Counted from the first letter of the stretch, positions 27,001 through 34,699 are shown. The stretch: DNA of 64,000 nucleotides from an uncultured Alistipes sp. (GCA_902388455.1 CABMPD010000013.1:15765-79764); one strand, 5' to 3'. The notes: generated by a model not told the origin, from the letters alone. Numbers and translations are program-made.

Positions 27001-27074
27001 ACAATGACGGCAGCGGCGCCAGGCCCGGCGACGTGGTGGAATTCTCCCTTGACGATGACCTCACCCTGTTTTAA
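24060..27074 (+). CDS. parC: DNA topoisomerase IV subunit A (GyrA/ParC family)
   Basis: DNA-cleaving subunit of a type IIA topoisomerase that separates linked daughter chromosomes. From the ATG at 24060 it has 1004 residues. Residues 34-93 are a low-complexity run of Asp, Thr, Gly and Ala (units like GTDTGTD) that is not part of the fold. The winged-helix core follows: DYASYVILERAVPHIEDGLK, MPYHPHGDASIKDALVQLGQ and AAAGRYIEARL with active Tyr216. The beta-pinwheel C-terminal region ends in a second acidic tail. The form fits the ParC branch of Bacteroidota; the parE partner is outside the window. aroK follows after 10 bp. Confidence 0.93.
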   Translation: MMSREDEEKDGLETSGNGIENVSGGSVLEQNGGDGGYADIGTDAGTGVDADTGADIGTDTGTDTGTDAYAGPDAYADADTGTDPDTYAGEDGEDEVISGKFDKVISDGTKKYKLSGMYREWFLDYASYVILERAVPHIEDGLKPVQRRILHAMKEEDDGRFNKVASLVGATMPYHPHGDASIKDALVQLGQKDLLIDCQGNWGNILTGDPAAAGRYIEARLTPFANEVLYNPKLTEWVNSYDGRNKEPVNLPVKFPLLLAQGSEGIAVGLACKILPHNFNELLDASIAVLKGEDFTLEPDFPTGGYADTSAYNKGLRGGKVRVRANIQKVNKNTLVITEIPYGTTTGDLIDSILKANDKGKIKIRKIDDNTAEHAEIVIQLYADTSPDRTIDALYACTDCEVSISPNTCVIKDKKPHFMGVDDVLRYNTERTRELMRQELTIRLDEVEGEWHYTSLEKIFFENKVYKVLENDARTWEKQLKDVKAAMLEYQHLLRRPITDADILKLVEKPVRKISKFDIKAVTDKIRAIEKKEAELRYHLEHLTEFCIDYFQSLKDKYGARYPRRTKITSFENIEATKVVASNAKLYINRSEGFIGTSAKKIEEAEYVSDCSDIDEVIVFIKDGRYTLRKVTDKQFVEKGIIHAAVFKRGDTRTIYNAVYRDGKGGTMYAKRFAVTGIIRDRWYDLTKGTPGSQVYWLTANPNGEAETVKVYLRPRPGLKRLILDYDFSQLAIKGRASMGNIVTKYPVQKVLLRAAGVSTIGGKQMWFDRDIDRLNEDGRGELLGEFRGDEHILAVCKDGTFYTTGLDLSTRFQGDLLIVEKFDPSKVYTAIYWDKVSGYYYIKRFCFELSDNTTQNFIPVDEGARLVAVSEDRWPSVHVEFVPSGNKPKEPADIDAEEFIAVKGFRAKGKRAGEKIASIAFGEPLQKEEPEDNAPDGDGDNARDAEDLPAGEDTYDLEGLNYPSASPASADSQGNEDNGDNDGSGARPGDVVEFSLDDDLTLF

Positions 27075-27084
27075 GTAGACTGCG

Positions 27085-27582
27085 ATGATTATTTCCCTTA
27101 TAGGTTTTATGGCAGCGGGCAAGACGACCATGGCCCGTGAGCTTTCCGCAAAGGTCGGCGCCCCGATGATTGACACCGATGCCTACATCGAGGAGCGCGA
27201 GGGCAAGACGGTCTCCGAGATATTCGCCGCCGTCGGAGAACCCGGCTTCCGCAAGATCGAGGAGGAGTGCCTGGAGGACATCCTCGAAGAGCACATCTCG
27301 GAGCACCCCGAGACCATTGAGGACATGCACCGCTGCACCCTCGTCCTCTCCCTCGGAGGCGGCATTGTCACCACCCCCGGCTGCCGCGACCTCATCTCCC
27401 GCTTCACCTACTGCGTCTACGTCAAGACCGACATCGACACCATCTTCAACCGCCTGTCGAAAGACACCGGCGGCCGCACCCTCCTCGAGAACCGCGGCGA
27501 CACCCCCCTGCGCGACGTCATCGACCGCCTTTACCGCGAGCGCGAACCGCTCTATGAGGCGCTGGCCCGCACCACCGTCTGA
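27085..27582 (+). CDS. aroK: Shikimate kinase
   Basis: Phosphorylates shikimate at the 3-hydroxyl with ATP, the step after AroE. The 165-residue product has the Walker A motif GFMAAGKTT (7-15), DTDAYIEEREGKTVSEIF with the shikimate-binding aspartate, FRKIEEE and the Walker B-like LSLGGGIVT, and a lid region SKDTGGRTLLENR. It ends soon after the last helix, slightly short of the usual 170-180. It lies 10 bp after parC, an unusual partner, and is followed by a large inverted repeat that probably ends the transcript. Confidence 0.95.
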   Translation: MIISLIGFMAAGKTTMARELSAKVGAPMIDTDAYIEEREGKTVSEIFAAVGEPGFRKIEEECLEDILEEHISEHPETIEDMHRCTLVLSLGGGIVTTPGCRDLISRFTYCVYVKTDIDTIFNRLSKDTGGRTLLENRGDTPLRDVIDRLYREREPLYEALARTTV

Positions 27583-27600
27583 CCTTTTTCCAGAATAAAA

Positions 27601-27659
27601 TCACTCCTCCGAATGAGCCGGAGAAAAAGTGGAAGCCGGCTCTTTCGAAGGAGTGTGAA
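27601..27659. terminator. Large imperfect inverted repeat after aroK
   Basis: An arm near 27601-27621 (TCACTCCTCCGAATGAGCC at its start) pairs imperfectly with 27637-27659 (ending CGAAGGAGTGTGA), around an A-rich loop. It starts 18 bp after the aroK stop and lies before the convergent pseudogene, so it could stop transcription from both sides. Its outer arms resemble the CTCCTTCGGAAGGAG palindrome family. Confidence 0.6.
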
Positions 27660-27683
27660 TGCTGTAGTAATCAGACGGGAGGA

Positions 27684-28899
27684 TTATGCCTCGGGCATGC
27701 CGGATACGCTGAGCTGACCGGACCATTCGGCAGTGATGGTGTAGCCCTCGGCTGTCTTGAAGTTACAGTTGAACGTGTACGTCCCCTCGCCTCCTTCGAC
27801 AGTCATGACTCCGTCCGTAATCAGACCGAGATAGCTGTTGGCATTCTTCTTCGGTTACTGTATATTCGCCGGGTGTGATGAAGCCGTTCTCATCTCTGTA
27901 CATGTAGGTCTCGAGTGTGAGGACTGTGCCGGGAGCCAGCAGACTTCCCTCGCTGTTCGCGGTCATATCCGTGAGCGTTATTACCAGGCACATCTGCTGC
28001 TCGTCCCCGCTGTAGTACGATGCGGATGCCGATACGGCGTGGATGTCGATGTTGCGGTAGATGGTGTTGTTATCATTGCCGCCGACGGCGTTGACGTACT
28101 CAGCGTTGCCTTTATAGGTGATATGGTGTGTCCTGCCTTCGGTGTCTGTCAGGACTGCATCGATGATCAGGTTGTCACCCTCGTAGGATACTTCGGCTGT
28201 CCCTTCCGTGAATTTGACCTGGAATACGGTACTTCCGTCGGGATTGAGCTGAGTTCCTTGTGTGAGACCTCCGTCAAATGTCATTGCCGTGCGGCTTCCA
28301 GTCTCATCCAATGTGTATGTACCTGCGGGCAGAGCGGGACTGTCGCTGTTCTCGGGGGCATCGGAGTACAGATCGAAGAGATAGTATGTGCCACCGGGCT
28401 GAGGATTGCCCTCGAGGAGCTCCATGTCGGAGACGCAGGTGTAGAAGTTGTAAGCACCGTTACTGCTGTACAGATCTCAGTAGTATGTGCCGGAGAATAC
28501 ATTGAGCTCGAATTCGTAGTCGTATCTGTGCTCGGGAGCGGCTTGAATGGCATTTGTCCTGGCCTGGATTTCTCCTCCGTCCCAGGTGTAGGTGACGGTG
28601 ATCCCGGATGTGCGTGCTGTCTCTGTCTCATTGGCAGCGGCTTCAAGAATGGCAGTCCCGTCATTTGCGGAGACGGGTGAGATCCAGTCGATATCTTCGG
28701 GGACGGATACGACGGCGGTTGCTCCCTCGACGGGGTTGGTTATCTCATATTCGACTGTTACAGTACCTCCTTCTGCCGGTATTGCGATTTCGCTTCCGCT
28801 TGTGATTTTGATTTCAGGAGCCAATTGCTCTTTTTCTTCAGGCTTGCATCCTGCCAGTGTCAAGGCGACTGCAAGTGTTGTAAAAATAATTTTTTTCAT
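27684..28899 (-). pseudogene. Broken BACON-type lipoprotein gene (nonsense plus frameshift)
   Basis: The start at 28899 gives a lipoprotein signal with lipobox LTLAGC and a domain like the first domain of the lipoprotein at 45548-47182: shared features are YEITNPVEG, a Trp-containing strand and TVTYTWDGGE. The frame is stopped by TGA at 28477-28479 in FSGTYY-stop-DLYSSNG, where GGA (Gly) would restore the YYGDLY pattern. It continues in the same frame to GEYTVTEEE near 27845; there a one-base shift leads into ANSYLGLITDG and an ending SGQLSVSGMPEA at 27684. Two separate lesions make an inactive surface lipoprotein likely, though sequence errors are possible. Internal ATG restart at 28425 would lack a signal. 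Confidence 0.85.
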
Positions 28900-28984
28900 G
28901 CTCGTATTGAGTTATTAGTAATTTTGATGCGAAAATAGAGTTTCACCTGCGAAGAACCGTTGTACTACTACAATTTCTATACCC

Positions 28985-29572
28985 ATGGATATGCTCGATG
29001 ATTTTCGGAGAACTCTTAAGGCGGAAGGAACTTTCGGGCCTTCAGATGAGTTGCTGGACAGAATTATTGATATGACTGAGCCGGTAGCCTTAAAGCCAGG
29101 AGAGGTACTTATCGGATACGGTCAGTTCGATACCAATGTATACATTGTAAAGGAAGGAATCCTTCAGCTTCTGTATTTTGACGGTGAAAAGGAAGTTACG
29201 TTCGGTTTTGCCTTTCCAGGTACAGTTCTGCTCTCTCCGCACTCGTTCTATATGGGAAAACCTGCTTTAATGCAGGTTGAGTCATGCCGGATCGCGTCGG
29301 CCGTGATGAAGATAGATAAGTCCCGGTTCGAAAAGCTGCTGGAGGAGTCGCATGAGTTTGCCCGCTGGATGCTCAACCTGGCCATAGGGCAGATTTACAC
29401 CTCAGAACTGAAAGTCACGTATGTGAGCGGTTCGGCGGAAGACAGGTACAAGAGCCTGCTGAAGATCCGGCCGGACATCATCACATCAGTTTCAGCAAAC
29501 CGTCTTGCGTCATATCTGGGTATCACACCGTCGTGGATGTGCAAGTTGCGCAAAAAGTTGCTTTATGAGTGA
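28985..29572 (+). CDS. Crp/Fnr-family regulator (cyclic-nucleotide-binding fold)
   Basis: Transcription regulator with an N-terminal cNMP-like beta-barrel (about residues 20-115, with LKPGEVLIGYGQFDTNVYIV and KEGILQLLYF) and a compact C-terminal DNA-binding helix pair VSANRLASYLGITPSWMCKL. At 195 residues it fits the short Bacteroidota Crp branch. No cysteine cluster for an Fe-S centre is seen, so it is not a classical Fnr. It stands alone between the broken lipoprotein gene and repeat locus B, so its target is unknown. Confidence 0.88.
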   Translation: MDMLDDFRRTLKAEGTFGPSDELLDRIIDMTEPVALKPGEVLIGYGQFDTNVYIVKEGILQLLYFDGEKEVTFGFAFPGTVLLSPHSFYMGKPALMQVESCRIASAVMKIDKSRFEKLLEESHEFARWMLNLAIGQIYTSELKVTYVSGSAEDRYKSLLKIRPDIITSVSANRLASYLGITPSWMCKLRKKLLYE

Positions 29573-29740
29573 GGGGCAGCTGTCGGACTCACGAGCAGGT
29601 TTTTAGCCAGTTTCTTTCTTGACGAAATAATGTCGGGCTGATTGCTCGGTATGTAAGTTTTTAGGTGATAGTTTGTTGCGATTCTGTGGTTTTGCTGTAA
29701 GGTGTTTCAAATGGCTTACGGCGGAGCGCATAACGTGTTG

Positions 29741-30095
29741 CCGCAACGGCAGCGGATTGCGGGAAACGGTGCCGTTGTGGCGTGTCTTCGAGGGGAGAAT
29801 GCTGTTCAGCGGGTCTGTGACGGTGGTGCCGGCGTGAACGTGTTGCCGTAACGGCAGTTAATCGCGGGAAACGGTGCCGTTGTGGTGTGTCTTCGAGGGG
29901 ACAATGCTGTTCAGCGGGTCTGTGACGGTGGTGCCGGCGTGAACGTGTTGCCGCAATGGCAGCGAATTGCGGGAAACGGTGCCGTTGTGGTGTGTCTTCG
30001 AGGGGACAATGCTATCCAGCGGGTCTGTGACGGTGGTGCCGGCGTGAACGTGTTGCCGCAACGGCAGCGAATTGCGGGAAACGGTGCCGTTGTGG
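29741..30095 (+). repeat. Repeat locus B: four 40-bp imperfect inverted repeats on a 105-bp period
   Basis: Units at 29741-29780, 29846-29885, 29951-29990 and 30056-30095 each have arms CCGCAACGGCA-like and TGCCGTTGTGG around 18 nt, giving an 11-bp stem in RNA with one G-U. The 65-bp spacers are nearly identical to each other. The spacing is exactly 105 in each case, the same as at 13607-13751, where the unit lies in the opposite orientation. The 757-bp gap 29573-30329 has no gene. Its first 168 bp show nothing recognisable; the rest is this array and the palindromes after it. Confidence 0.92.
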
Positions 30096-30172
30096 CAAAA
30101 TGGGAAGGAGTGGAGTGGGAACAGATGTTCGGACCAGCTTTAGGGTTCTTCTATGGGCGGTTCGGCGATTTT

Positions 30173-30267
30173 ACTCCTTCGGAAGGAGTGAGGAGATGGC
30201 GTGGTTTCGAGACTCCTTCGGAAGGAGTGGGAAAATGGTGTGGTTTCGAGGGCCCTTCGGATGGAGT
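30173..30267. repeat. Tandem 39-bp repeat carrying TTCGGAA-type palindromes
   Basis: ACTCCTTCGGAAGGAGT occurs at 30173-30189 and 30212-30228, and a degenerate copy (CCCTTCGGATGGAGT) at about 30253-30267. The copies are 39 bp apart and share flanks such as GTGGTTTCGA. They lie between the Crp-like gene and tonB, which converge. Confidence 0.82.
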
Positions 30268-30329
30268 ATGGAGTGGTAAGGAGTGACATGGAACGGAGGC
30301 ACGGACACAGGCGGATATCGCATGCGTAC

Positions 30330-31085
30330 TTACCGCAAGGTGAATACGTATGTGATCGTGCCTTCCTGGACGGCGGGTGCGGAGGCGGAGACGTTGAACT
30401 TGGCTTTGAGGGCGGCTTTTCTGGCGGCTTCCCAGAGGGTGGCGTCCTGGACGGTGGTGCCGCGGGCTCCGGGGACGGCGCTGGTGACGGTGCCGTACTG
30501 GTCGACCATGATGCGGACGACTACTGTGCCGGCGTTCTGGACGGAGTACTCTGGGAGGGGCAGGTTGCCCATGACGGTACGGCCTTCGAGGCGGGCGGTC
30601 GGGCAGCCGTCGGGAGAACCTTCTTCTGTATTGCCCTTGGGATGTCCGGCGGTGAGGCGGTCGGAGATTTCGGAGGCTACCTGGACTGCTGCGGTATCGG
30701 TGCGGTTGGACCGGCGGCTGGAGAAGAGGGCGCGGCGGTCGATGGGTTTCTCGGCGGGCGGCTCGGGCACCTCTACGTCGCCTTCGTCCCCGACGGTGGT
30801 CTCAACACCGGTATTCTCGGCCACATCGGCGGCTACAGGCGCCTCGGCTCTCTGCACGAGATGTACTTCCTCAACTGGGTCGGCCTCTTCGGCACGCGGC
30901 TCCACTCCCACGGCTGTCCGGATGGGTACGGACTCTTCCTCGGGCGGGAATTCTATGAGCATACCCTGGACAGACGGCGGCACATCCATCTTCTGCAGCT
31001 GGGATCGGAATCCGAACATCAGCAGTATGGCGTGGACTGCTACTGTGAGCAGGATACCTGCGTATGTGGCTTTACGGTTGTTCAT
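30330..31085 (-). CDS. tonB: TonB-family energy transducer
   Basis: Links the ExbB/ExbD proton channel to outer-membrane receptors. The 251-residue product has one N-terminal membrane anchor (residues 7-24, TYAGILLTVAVHAILLMF), a periplasmic span rich in Glu, Pro and Val, and a C-terminal TonB domain with VVVRIMVDQYGTVTSAVPG and ending EGTITYVFTLR. It lies downstream of exbB and exbD on the same strand, 199 bp after exbD; that gap holds no convincing gene. A receptor candidate is at 57688. Confidence 0.92.
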   Translation of the reverse strand: MNNRKATYAGILLTVAVHAILLMFGFRSQLQKMDVPPSVQGMLIEFPPEEESVPIRTAVGVEPRAEEADPVEEVHLVQRAEAPVAADVAENTGVETTVGDEGDVEVPEPPAEKPIDRRALFSSRRSNRTDTAAVQVASEISDRLTAGHPKGNTEEGSPDGCPTARLEGRTVMGNLPLPEYSVQNAGTVVVRIMVDQYGTVTSAVPGARGTTVQDATLWEAARKAALKAKFNVSASAPAVQEGTITYVFTLR

Positions 31086-31284
31086 TGTGTTGGTTCTGTA
31101 TCGGCTGATATGTGTCGGGCGTGGTGGTGTGTCTGGTTTTCAGTGGACGGTCGGGTGCGGCAAATGGGCGGATGACCGGGCGAGTGGATGGCGGGGTGCT
31201 GCAGATGCGCCGCGTCAGGCTGTACAGCAGCCATGGTATGCGGCAGATGTAACAGAGGCGGCGGGTGGTGCAGCGGCTCACCTG

Positions 31285-31698
31285 CTATTCCGGTGCCGTA
31301 GCCAGTATGACCTTGTACTGATTGCGCTTGGCAATGTTCATGAGGTTTACTACTTCTTCTATCGGCACCGTACGGTCAGCGTAGATAGAGAAGGTGGGGT
31401 CGTCGGAGTCCCGCAGCAGGAGCTGGAGGGCCGGTTCTATGTCTGCGAAGGGTACGGCCTGGGGATCTCCGTTGATGTGGTAGGTGTAGGTCCCGAGCTC
31501 GGGGTAGTGCTTGATGGATACGCTGACGGTGGCCTTGGCGGAGATCTGGTTGGTGCTCTTGGGCAGCAGGAGCCTGAGGGCGTTGGGGTTGATCAGGGTC
31601 GAGGTCACCAGGAAGAATATCAGCAGCAGGAACACGATGTCCGTCATGGAGGACATCGAGAATGCCGGCTCGACCTTGGTTCTGCGTTTGATGGCCAT
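31285..31698 (-). CDS. exbD: Biopolymer transport protein ExbD/TolR
   Basis: Inner-membrane subunit of the proton-driven ExbB-ExbD motor. The 137-residue product has the basic start MAIKRRTKVEPAFSMSSMTD, with the conserved Asp just before one membrane span FLLLIFFLVTSTL (about 24-41), and a periplasmic domain with DRTVPIEEVVNLMNIAK. It lies 2 bp after exbB, and tonB is downstream. Single copy here, whereas many Bacteroidota carry two adjacent exbD genes. Confidence 0.95.
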   Translation of the reverse strand: MAIKRRTKVEPAFSMSSMTDIVFLLLIFFLVTSTLINPNALRLLLPKSTNQISAKATVSVSIKHYPELGTYTYHINGDPQAVPFADIEPALQLLLRDSDDPTFSIYADRTVPIEEVVNLMNIAKRNQYKVILATAPE

Positions 31699-31700
31699 CG

Positions 31701-32630
31701 TTAAATGTCTTTGTCTATGGTAAATGTTTCGGAGCTGCCGTCCGCGTCGGAAGCGGCAGAAGCATCAGAGGCAGCGGAAGAAGCAGTATCACGGGCACCT
31801 GTGTTGGAAGTGCGGCTGCTGCGTCCGGCCGGCTTGGGGGCTGCTGTCCTTGCGGTGCCGGTCGCTGCTGTCCTGGCAGTACCTGCGGTGCTGCGCCTGG
31901 CCGGTCTGTGGGATGCGGTTTCGCCTGAGTGCTCCGGCTGAGGGTCCGCCTTGGCGGAACTGAGCATGTCCATCAGCGATATGGTCTCGCTCTCCATCTT
32001 GAATACGATATCGTTGACGCGGGAGGTGAGCCAGTTGTAGCCGAAGTAGGCGATGATGCCGACGAACAGACCGCCCACGGTGGTCACCATGGCGGTGTAG
32101 ATACCTCCGGAGAGGAGGGTGATGTCGATGTTGCTGCCGGCCGAGGCCATGTTGTAGAAGGCCTGGATCATACCGATTACGGTACCGAGGAATCCGATCA
32201 TCGGGGCACCTCCGGCCACTGTGGCGAGCATCGGAAGCCCTTTCTCGAGCTTGGCTACCTCGATGTTGGCTACGTTCTCGACTGCGGCCTGGATGTCGGG
32301 CAGGGGATTGCCCTGGCGCTCGAGTCCTTTCTCGATGAGGCGGGCGATGGGCGAGGAGTTCTCACGGCAGAGGCTGATGGCCGAGGAGGTCTTTCCGGCC
32401 CTGACGAGCTCGCGGATGTTGGCCATGAAGTGAGGGTCGAGCTTCCCTGCCTGGCGGATGGCCCAGAGGCGGTTGCCGAGGATGTAGATGGCTATGATGG
32501 ACAGGATCAGGAGTACGATCATCAGCCATCCTCCGGCGACGGCCATCTTGATGAGGGACATCTTTTCGGGGGCGGCTGCGGCCTCCTGGACCAGGAGGTC
32601 TGCGGTGTTGGCTTGGAGTAGTGTCAGCAT
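31701..32630 (-). CDS. exbB: MotA/TolQ/ExbB proton channel protein with Ala/Ser/Thr-rich tail
   Basis: Proton channel subunit powering TonB. Of 309 residues, 1-235 hold the family fold: a membrane span at about 30-52, a cytoplasmic loop with GLERQGNPLPDIQAAVENVA, and two more spans with LATVAGGAPMIGFLGTVIGM and GGIYTAMVTTVGGLFVGIIA. The last 70 residues are low complexity (repeats like GTARTA, then Ala/Ser/Asp) and not part of the channel. First gene of exbB-exbD-tonB, with a 71-bp gap to truA. Confidence 0.93.
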   Translation of the reverse strand: MLTLLQANTADLLVQEAAAAPEKMSLIKMAVAGGWLMIVLLILSIIAIYILGNRLWAIRQAGKLDPHFMANIRELVRAGKTSSAISLCRENSSPIARLIEKGLERQGNPLPDIQAAVENVANIEVAKLEKGLPMLATVAGGAPMIGFLGTVIGMIQAFYNMASAGSNIDITLLSGGIYTAMVTTVGGLFVGIIAYFGYNWLTSRVNDIVFKMESETISLMDMLSSAKADPQPEHSGETASHRPARRSTAGTARTAATGTARTAAPKPAGRSSRTSNTGARDTASSAASDASAASDADGSSETFTIDKDI

Positions 32631-32701
32631 GGTATTAAATGTGAAAATGTCTGTGTGTTATCTGTAAATAAATTGTATGCAATAATGATGCAAGAACTGT
32701 G

Positions 32702-33643
32702 TCATAGCCTGTATACATCGTCGGGATAATGCACCCGGGTCAGGAAGAGGGCATGTCCCGGCACGGACTGTCCGGCCCGGCACCGGTCGCGGGAGGCCAT
32801 CACGTCCAGGACCCATTCCGGCTCGTGCCGTCCGCGTCCCACCTCGACCAGGGTCCCGACTATGGCGCGGACCATGTTGCGCAGGAAACGGTTGGCGGTG
32901 ATGGTAAATACCAGGTACGAAGGAAAGGCGTCCGGGGCTGCTCCGGGTATTGTCCCGGATATCGGAGTGAAGCCGGAGGGAGTGAAGTCAGAGGGAGTGA
33001 GGCCGGAGGGAGTGGTGCCGGAAAGAGTGGTGCCGGAAGGGTCGATGCCGGAGGCAACTGTTGCGGATGGCAGCGGTTCTATATCCGGCATGGGGGCTAT
33101 GGCCGGTGTCCAGCGGCTCCATCCGGCAGCCGTTACCTCGCACAGCGGTGAGGAGGCCGCGCTTCCGGTCTTCTCGAAGCAGCTGAAATCGTGTTGTCCC
33201 AGCAGCAGGGCGGCGCTACGGTTCATGGCCTCCACGTCCAGCGGGTACTTGCAGTACCATGAGAAGTCCTGCACGAAAGGGTCCTTCTTTCCATGGATAT
33301 AGTACCTGTAGGTGCGGCTGTCCGCATCGAACCGCGCGTGGGCGTCATCCCTCACTCTGGTGATGCTGCGAAACACAATATTTTTCGGCAGAATGGCATT
33401 TATTTTGTAGATTACGTGCGCGGGGTCTTCCAACAGACAAAGGCTGTCAGAGTCGAAGTGGGCTGTGAAGTCCGAGGCATGGACTCCGGCATCCGTCCTT
33501 CCGGCCCCGACCACGGAGATTTTCTCCCCGAGAACGGCTGAAGCGGCCTTCTGGATTTCGTCCTGGACACTTGGAGCATTGTCCTGAATCTGCCATCCGG
33601 AGAGTCCCGAGCCGTTGTAGGATATTGAAGCGAAAAACCTCAT
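32702..33643 (-). CDS. truA: tRNA pseudouridine(38-40) synthase TruA with repeat insert
   Basis: Converts uridines 38-40 of the tRNA anticodon stem to pseudouridine. I start at the ATG at 33643 (MRFFASISYNGSGLSGWQIQ), which begins at the conserved first strand. The catalytic motif GAGRTDAGVHA is intact, as are HFDSDS and NRFLRNMVRAIVGTLVEVG. The product has 313 residues against a usual 245-265. The excess is a Pro/Ser/Thr-rich run at about residues 199-226, made of five-residue repeats like TPSGL/TPSDF, between the FEKTGS region and the C-terminal strand. Upstream genes diverge (moxR). Confidence 0.95.
   Translation of the reverse strand: MRFFASISYNGSGLSGWQIQDNAPSVQDEIQKAASAVLGEKISVVGAGRTDAGVHASDFTAHFDSDSLCLLEDPAHVIYKINAILPKNIVFRSITRVRDDAHARFDADSRTYRYYIHGKKDPFVQDFSWYCKYPLDVEAMNRSAALLLGQHDFSCFEKTGSAASSPLCEVTAAGWSRWTPAIAPMPDIEPLPSATVASGIDPSGTTLSGTTPSGLTPSDFTPSGFTPISGTIPGAAPDAFPSYLVFTITANRFLRNMVRAIVGTLVEVGRGRHEPEWVLDVMASRDRCRAGQSVPGHALFLTRVHYPDDVYRL
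32964..33046 (-). repeat. In-frame 15-bp tandem repeat inside truA
   Basis: About five to six degenerate 15-bp units of the form GGAGTGARGYCRGAG (plus strand) are read on the minus strand as TPSG-type pentapeptides. The unit length keeps the reading frame. Sequence divergence among units suggests it is not brand new. Confidence 0.8.
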
Positions 33644-33703
33644 TGTTGGAGAAAATCGATTATTTTTGTAAAAATTCGATGACAAAAATACAAATATTTT
33701 GAT

Positions 33704-34696
33704 ATGGACACCGTAAACATTAAAGAATTAAACGAGCGAATTCAGAAAGAGAGCGCCTTCGTGGACATCCTCTCGATGGAGATGACGAAGGTGATCGTAG
33801 GACAGAAACATCTGGTGGAGAATCTGCTTATCGGCCTTCTGGCCAACGGGCACATCCTTCTCGAAGGTGTTCCTGGTCTGGCCAAGACTCTTGCCATCAA
33901 CACTCTGGCCTCGTGCGTGAACGCCAGGTTCAGCCGTATCCAGTTTACCCCCGACCTGCTCCCTGCGGACCTTATCGGTACGATGATATACAGTCAGAAG
34001 AGCGAGCAGTTCCAGATTAAGAAAGGCCCTGTCTTCGCCAACTTCATACTGGCCGATGAGATCAACCGTTCTCCGGCCAAGGTCCAGTCCGCACTCCTCG
34101 AGGCCATGCAGGAGCGCCAGGTGACCATCGGTGACCAGACCTTCAAGCTTCCCGAGCCCTTCCTCGTGATGGCCACCCAGAACCCTATCGAGCAGGAAGG
34201 TACCTATCCGCTGCCCGAGGCCCAGGTCGACCGTTTCATGCTGAAGGTAGTGGTGACCTACCCCAAGAAGGAGGAGGAGAAACTGATCATCCGCATGAAC
34301 AACAGCGGCACCTTCCCCAAGGCCAGCGCCGTACTCCAGCCCGAGGACATCATCAAGGCCCGAGAGGTGGTCCGCGAGGTGTACATGGACGAGAAGATCG
34401 AGCGCTATATCGTGGATATCGTCTACGCCACCCGCACCCCGTCCGACTACGGACTGAAGTCCCTGACCGACATGATTTCCTACGGAGCATCGCCCCGTGC
34501 CTCCATATCCCTGGCCATGGCCTCCAAGGCATACGCCTTCATCAAGCGCCGCGGCTACGTGATACCCGAGGACGTGAGGGCCGTCTGCTACGAGGTGCTC
34601 CGTCACCGTATCGGCCTGACCTATGAGGCTGAGGCCGAGAACGTAACATCCGAGAACATCATTTCCGACATCATCAACGCAGTGGAGGTACCGTAG
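33704..34696 (+). CDS. MoxR-family AAA+ ATPase of the Bat operon
   Basis: AAA+ chaperone-like ATPase that in this family matures or controls partner vWA proteins. The 330-residue product has Walker A GVPGLAKT (about 52-59), Walker B FILADEINRSPAKVQSALLE, sensor 1 MATQNPIEQEGTYPLPEAQV and a C-terminal lid. Length is normal. It starts the run moxR - DUF58 - membrane protein - batA - batBC - batD - batE, the usual Bacteroidota arrangement. The sequence TATTTTG ends 2 nt before its ATG, so it may have almost no leader. Confidence 0.95.
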   Translation: MDTVNIKELNERIQKESAFVDILSMEMTKVIVGQKHLVENLLIGLLANGHILLEGVPGLAKTLAINTLASCVNARFSRIQFTPDLLPADLIGTMIYSQKSEQFQIKKGPVFANFILADEINRSPAKVQSALLEAMQERQVTIGDQTFKLPEPFLVMATQNPIEQEGTYPLPEAQVDRFMLKVVVTYPKKEEEKLIIRMNNSGTFPKASAVLQPEDIIKAREVVREVYMDEKIERYIVDIVYATRTPSDYGLKSLTDMISYGASPRASISLAMASKAYAFIKRRGYVIPEDVRAVCYEVLRHRIGLTYEAEAENVTSENIISDIINAVEVP

Positions 34697-34699
34697 TCT

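Noticed and set aside
27763..28425. Stand-alone 220-residue protein
   Set aside because: It is the middle of the broken lipoprotein: it begins mid-domain after an in-frame TGA and ends in an out-of-frame Arg-rich tail.
29741..30095. CRISPR array
   Set aside because: Repeats are 40 bp, but the spacers are 65 bp and nearly identical to one another, and no cas genes are present.
29741..30095. Integron attC array
   Set aside because: Inverted repeats at regular spacing suggest it, but no cassette genes, core-site sequence or integrase are seen.
29858..30286. Repeat proteins encoded by the 105-bp array (35-residue units)
   Set aside because: Frames are open on both strands because 105 is divisible by three; no start signals, promoter or biased codon pattern supports translation.
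31072..31281. 69-residue frame between exbD and tonB
   Set aside because: It fills the gap but overlaps the tonB start, has no signal or family motif, and reads as Arg/Thr/Pro-rich filler.
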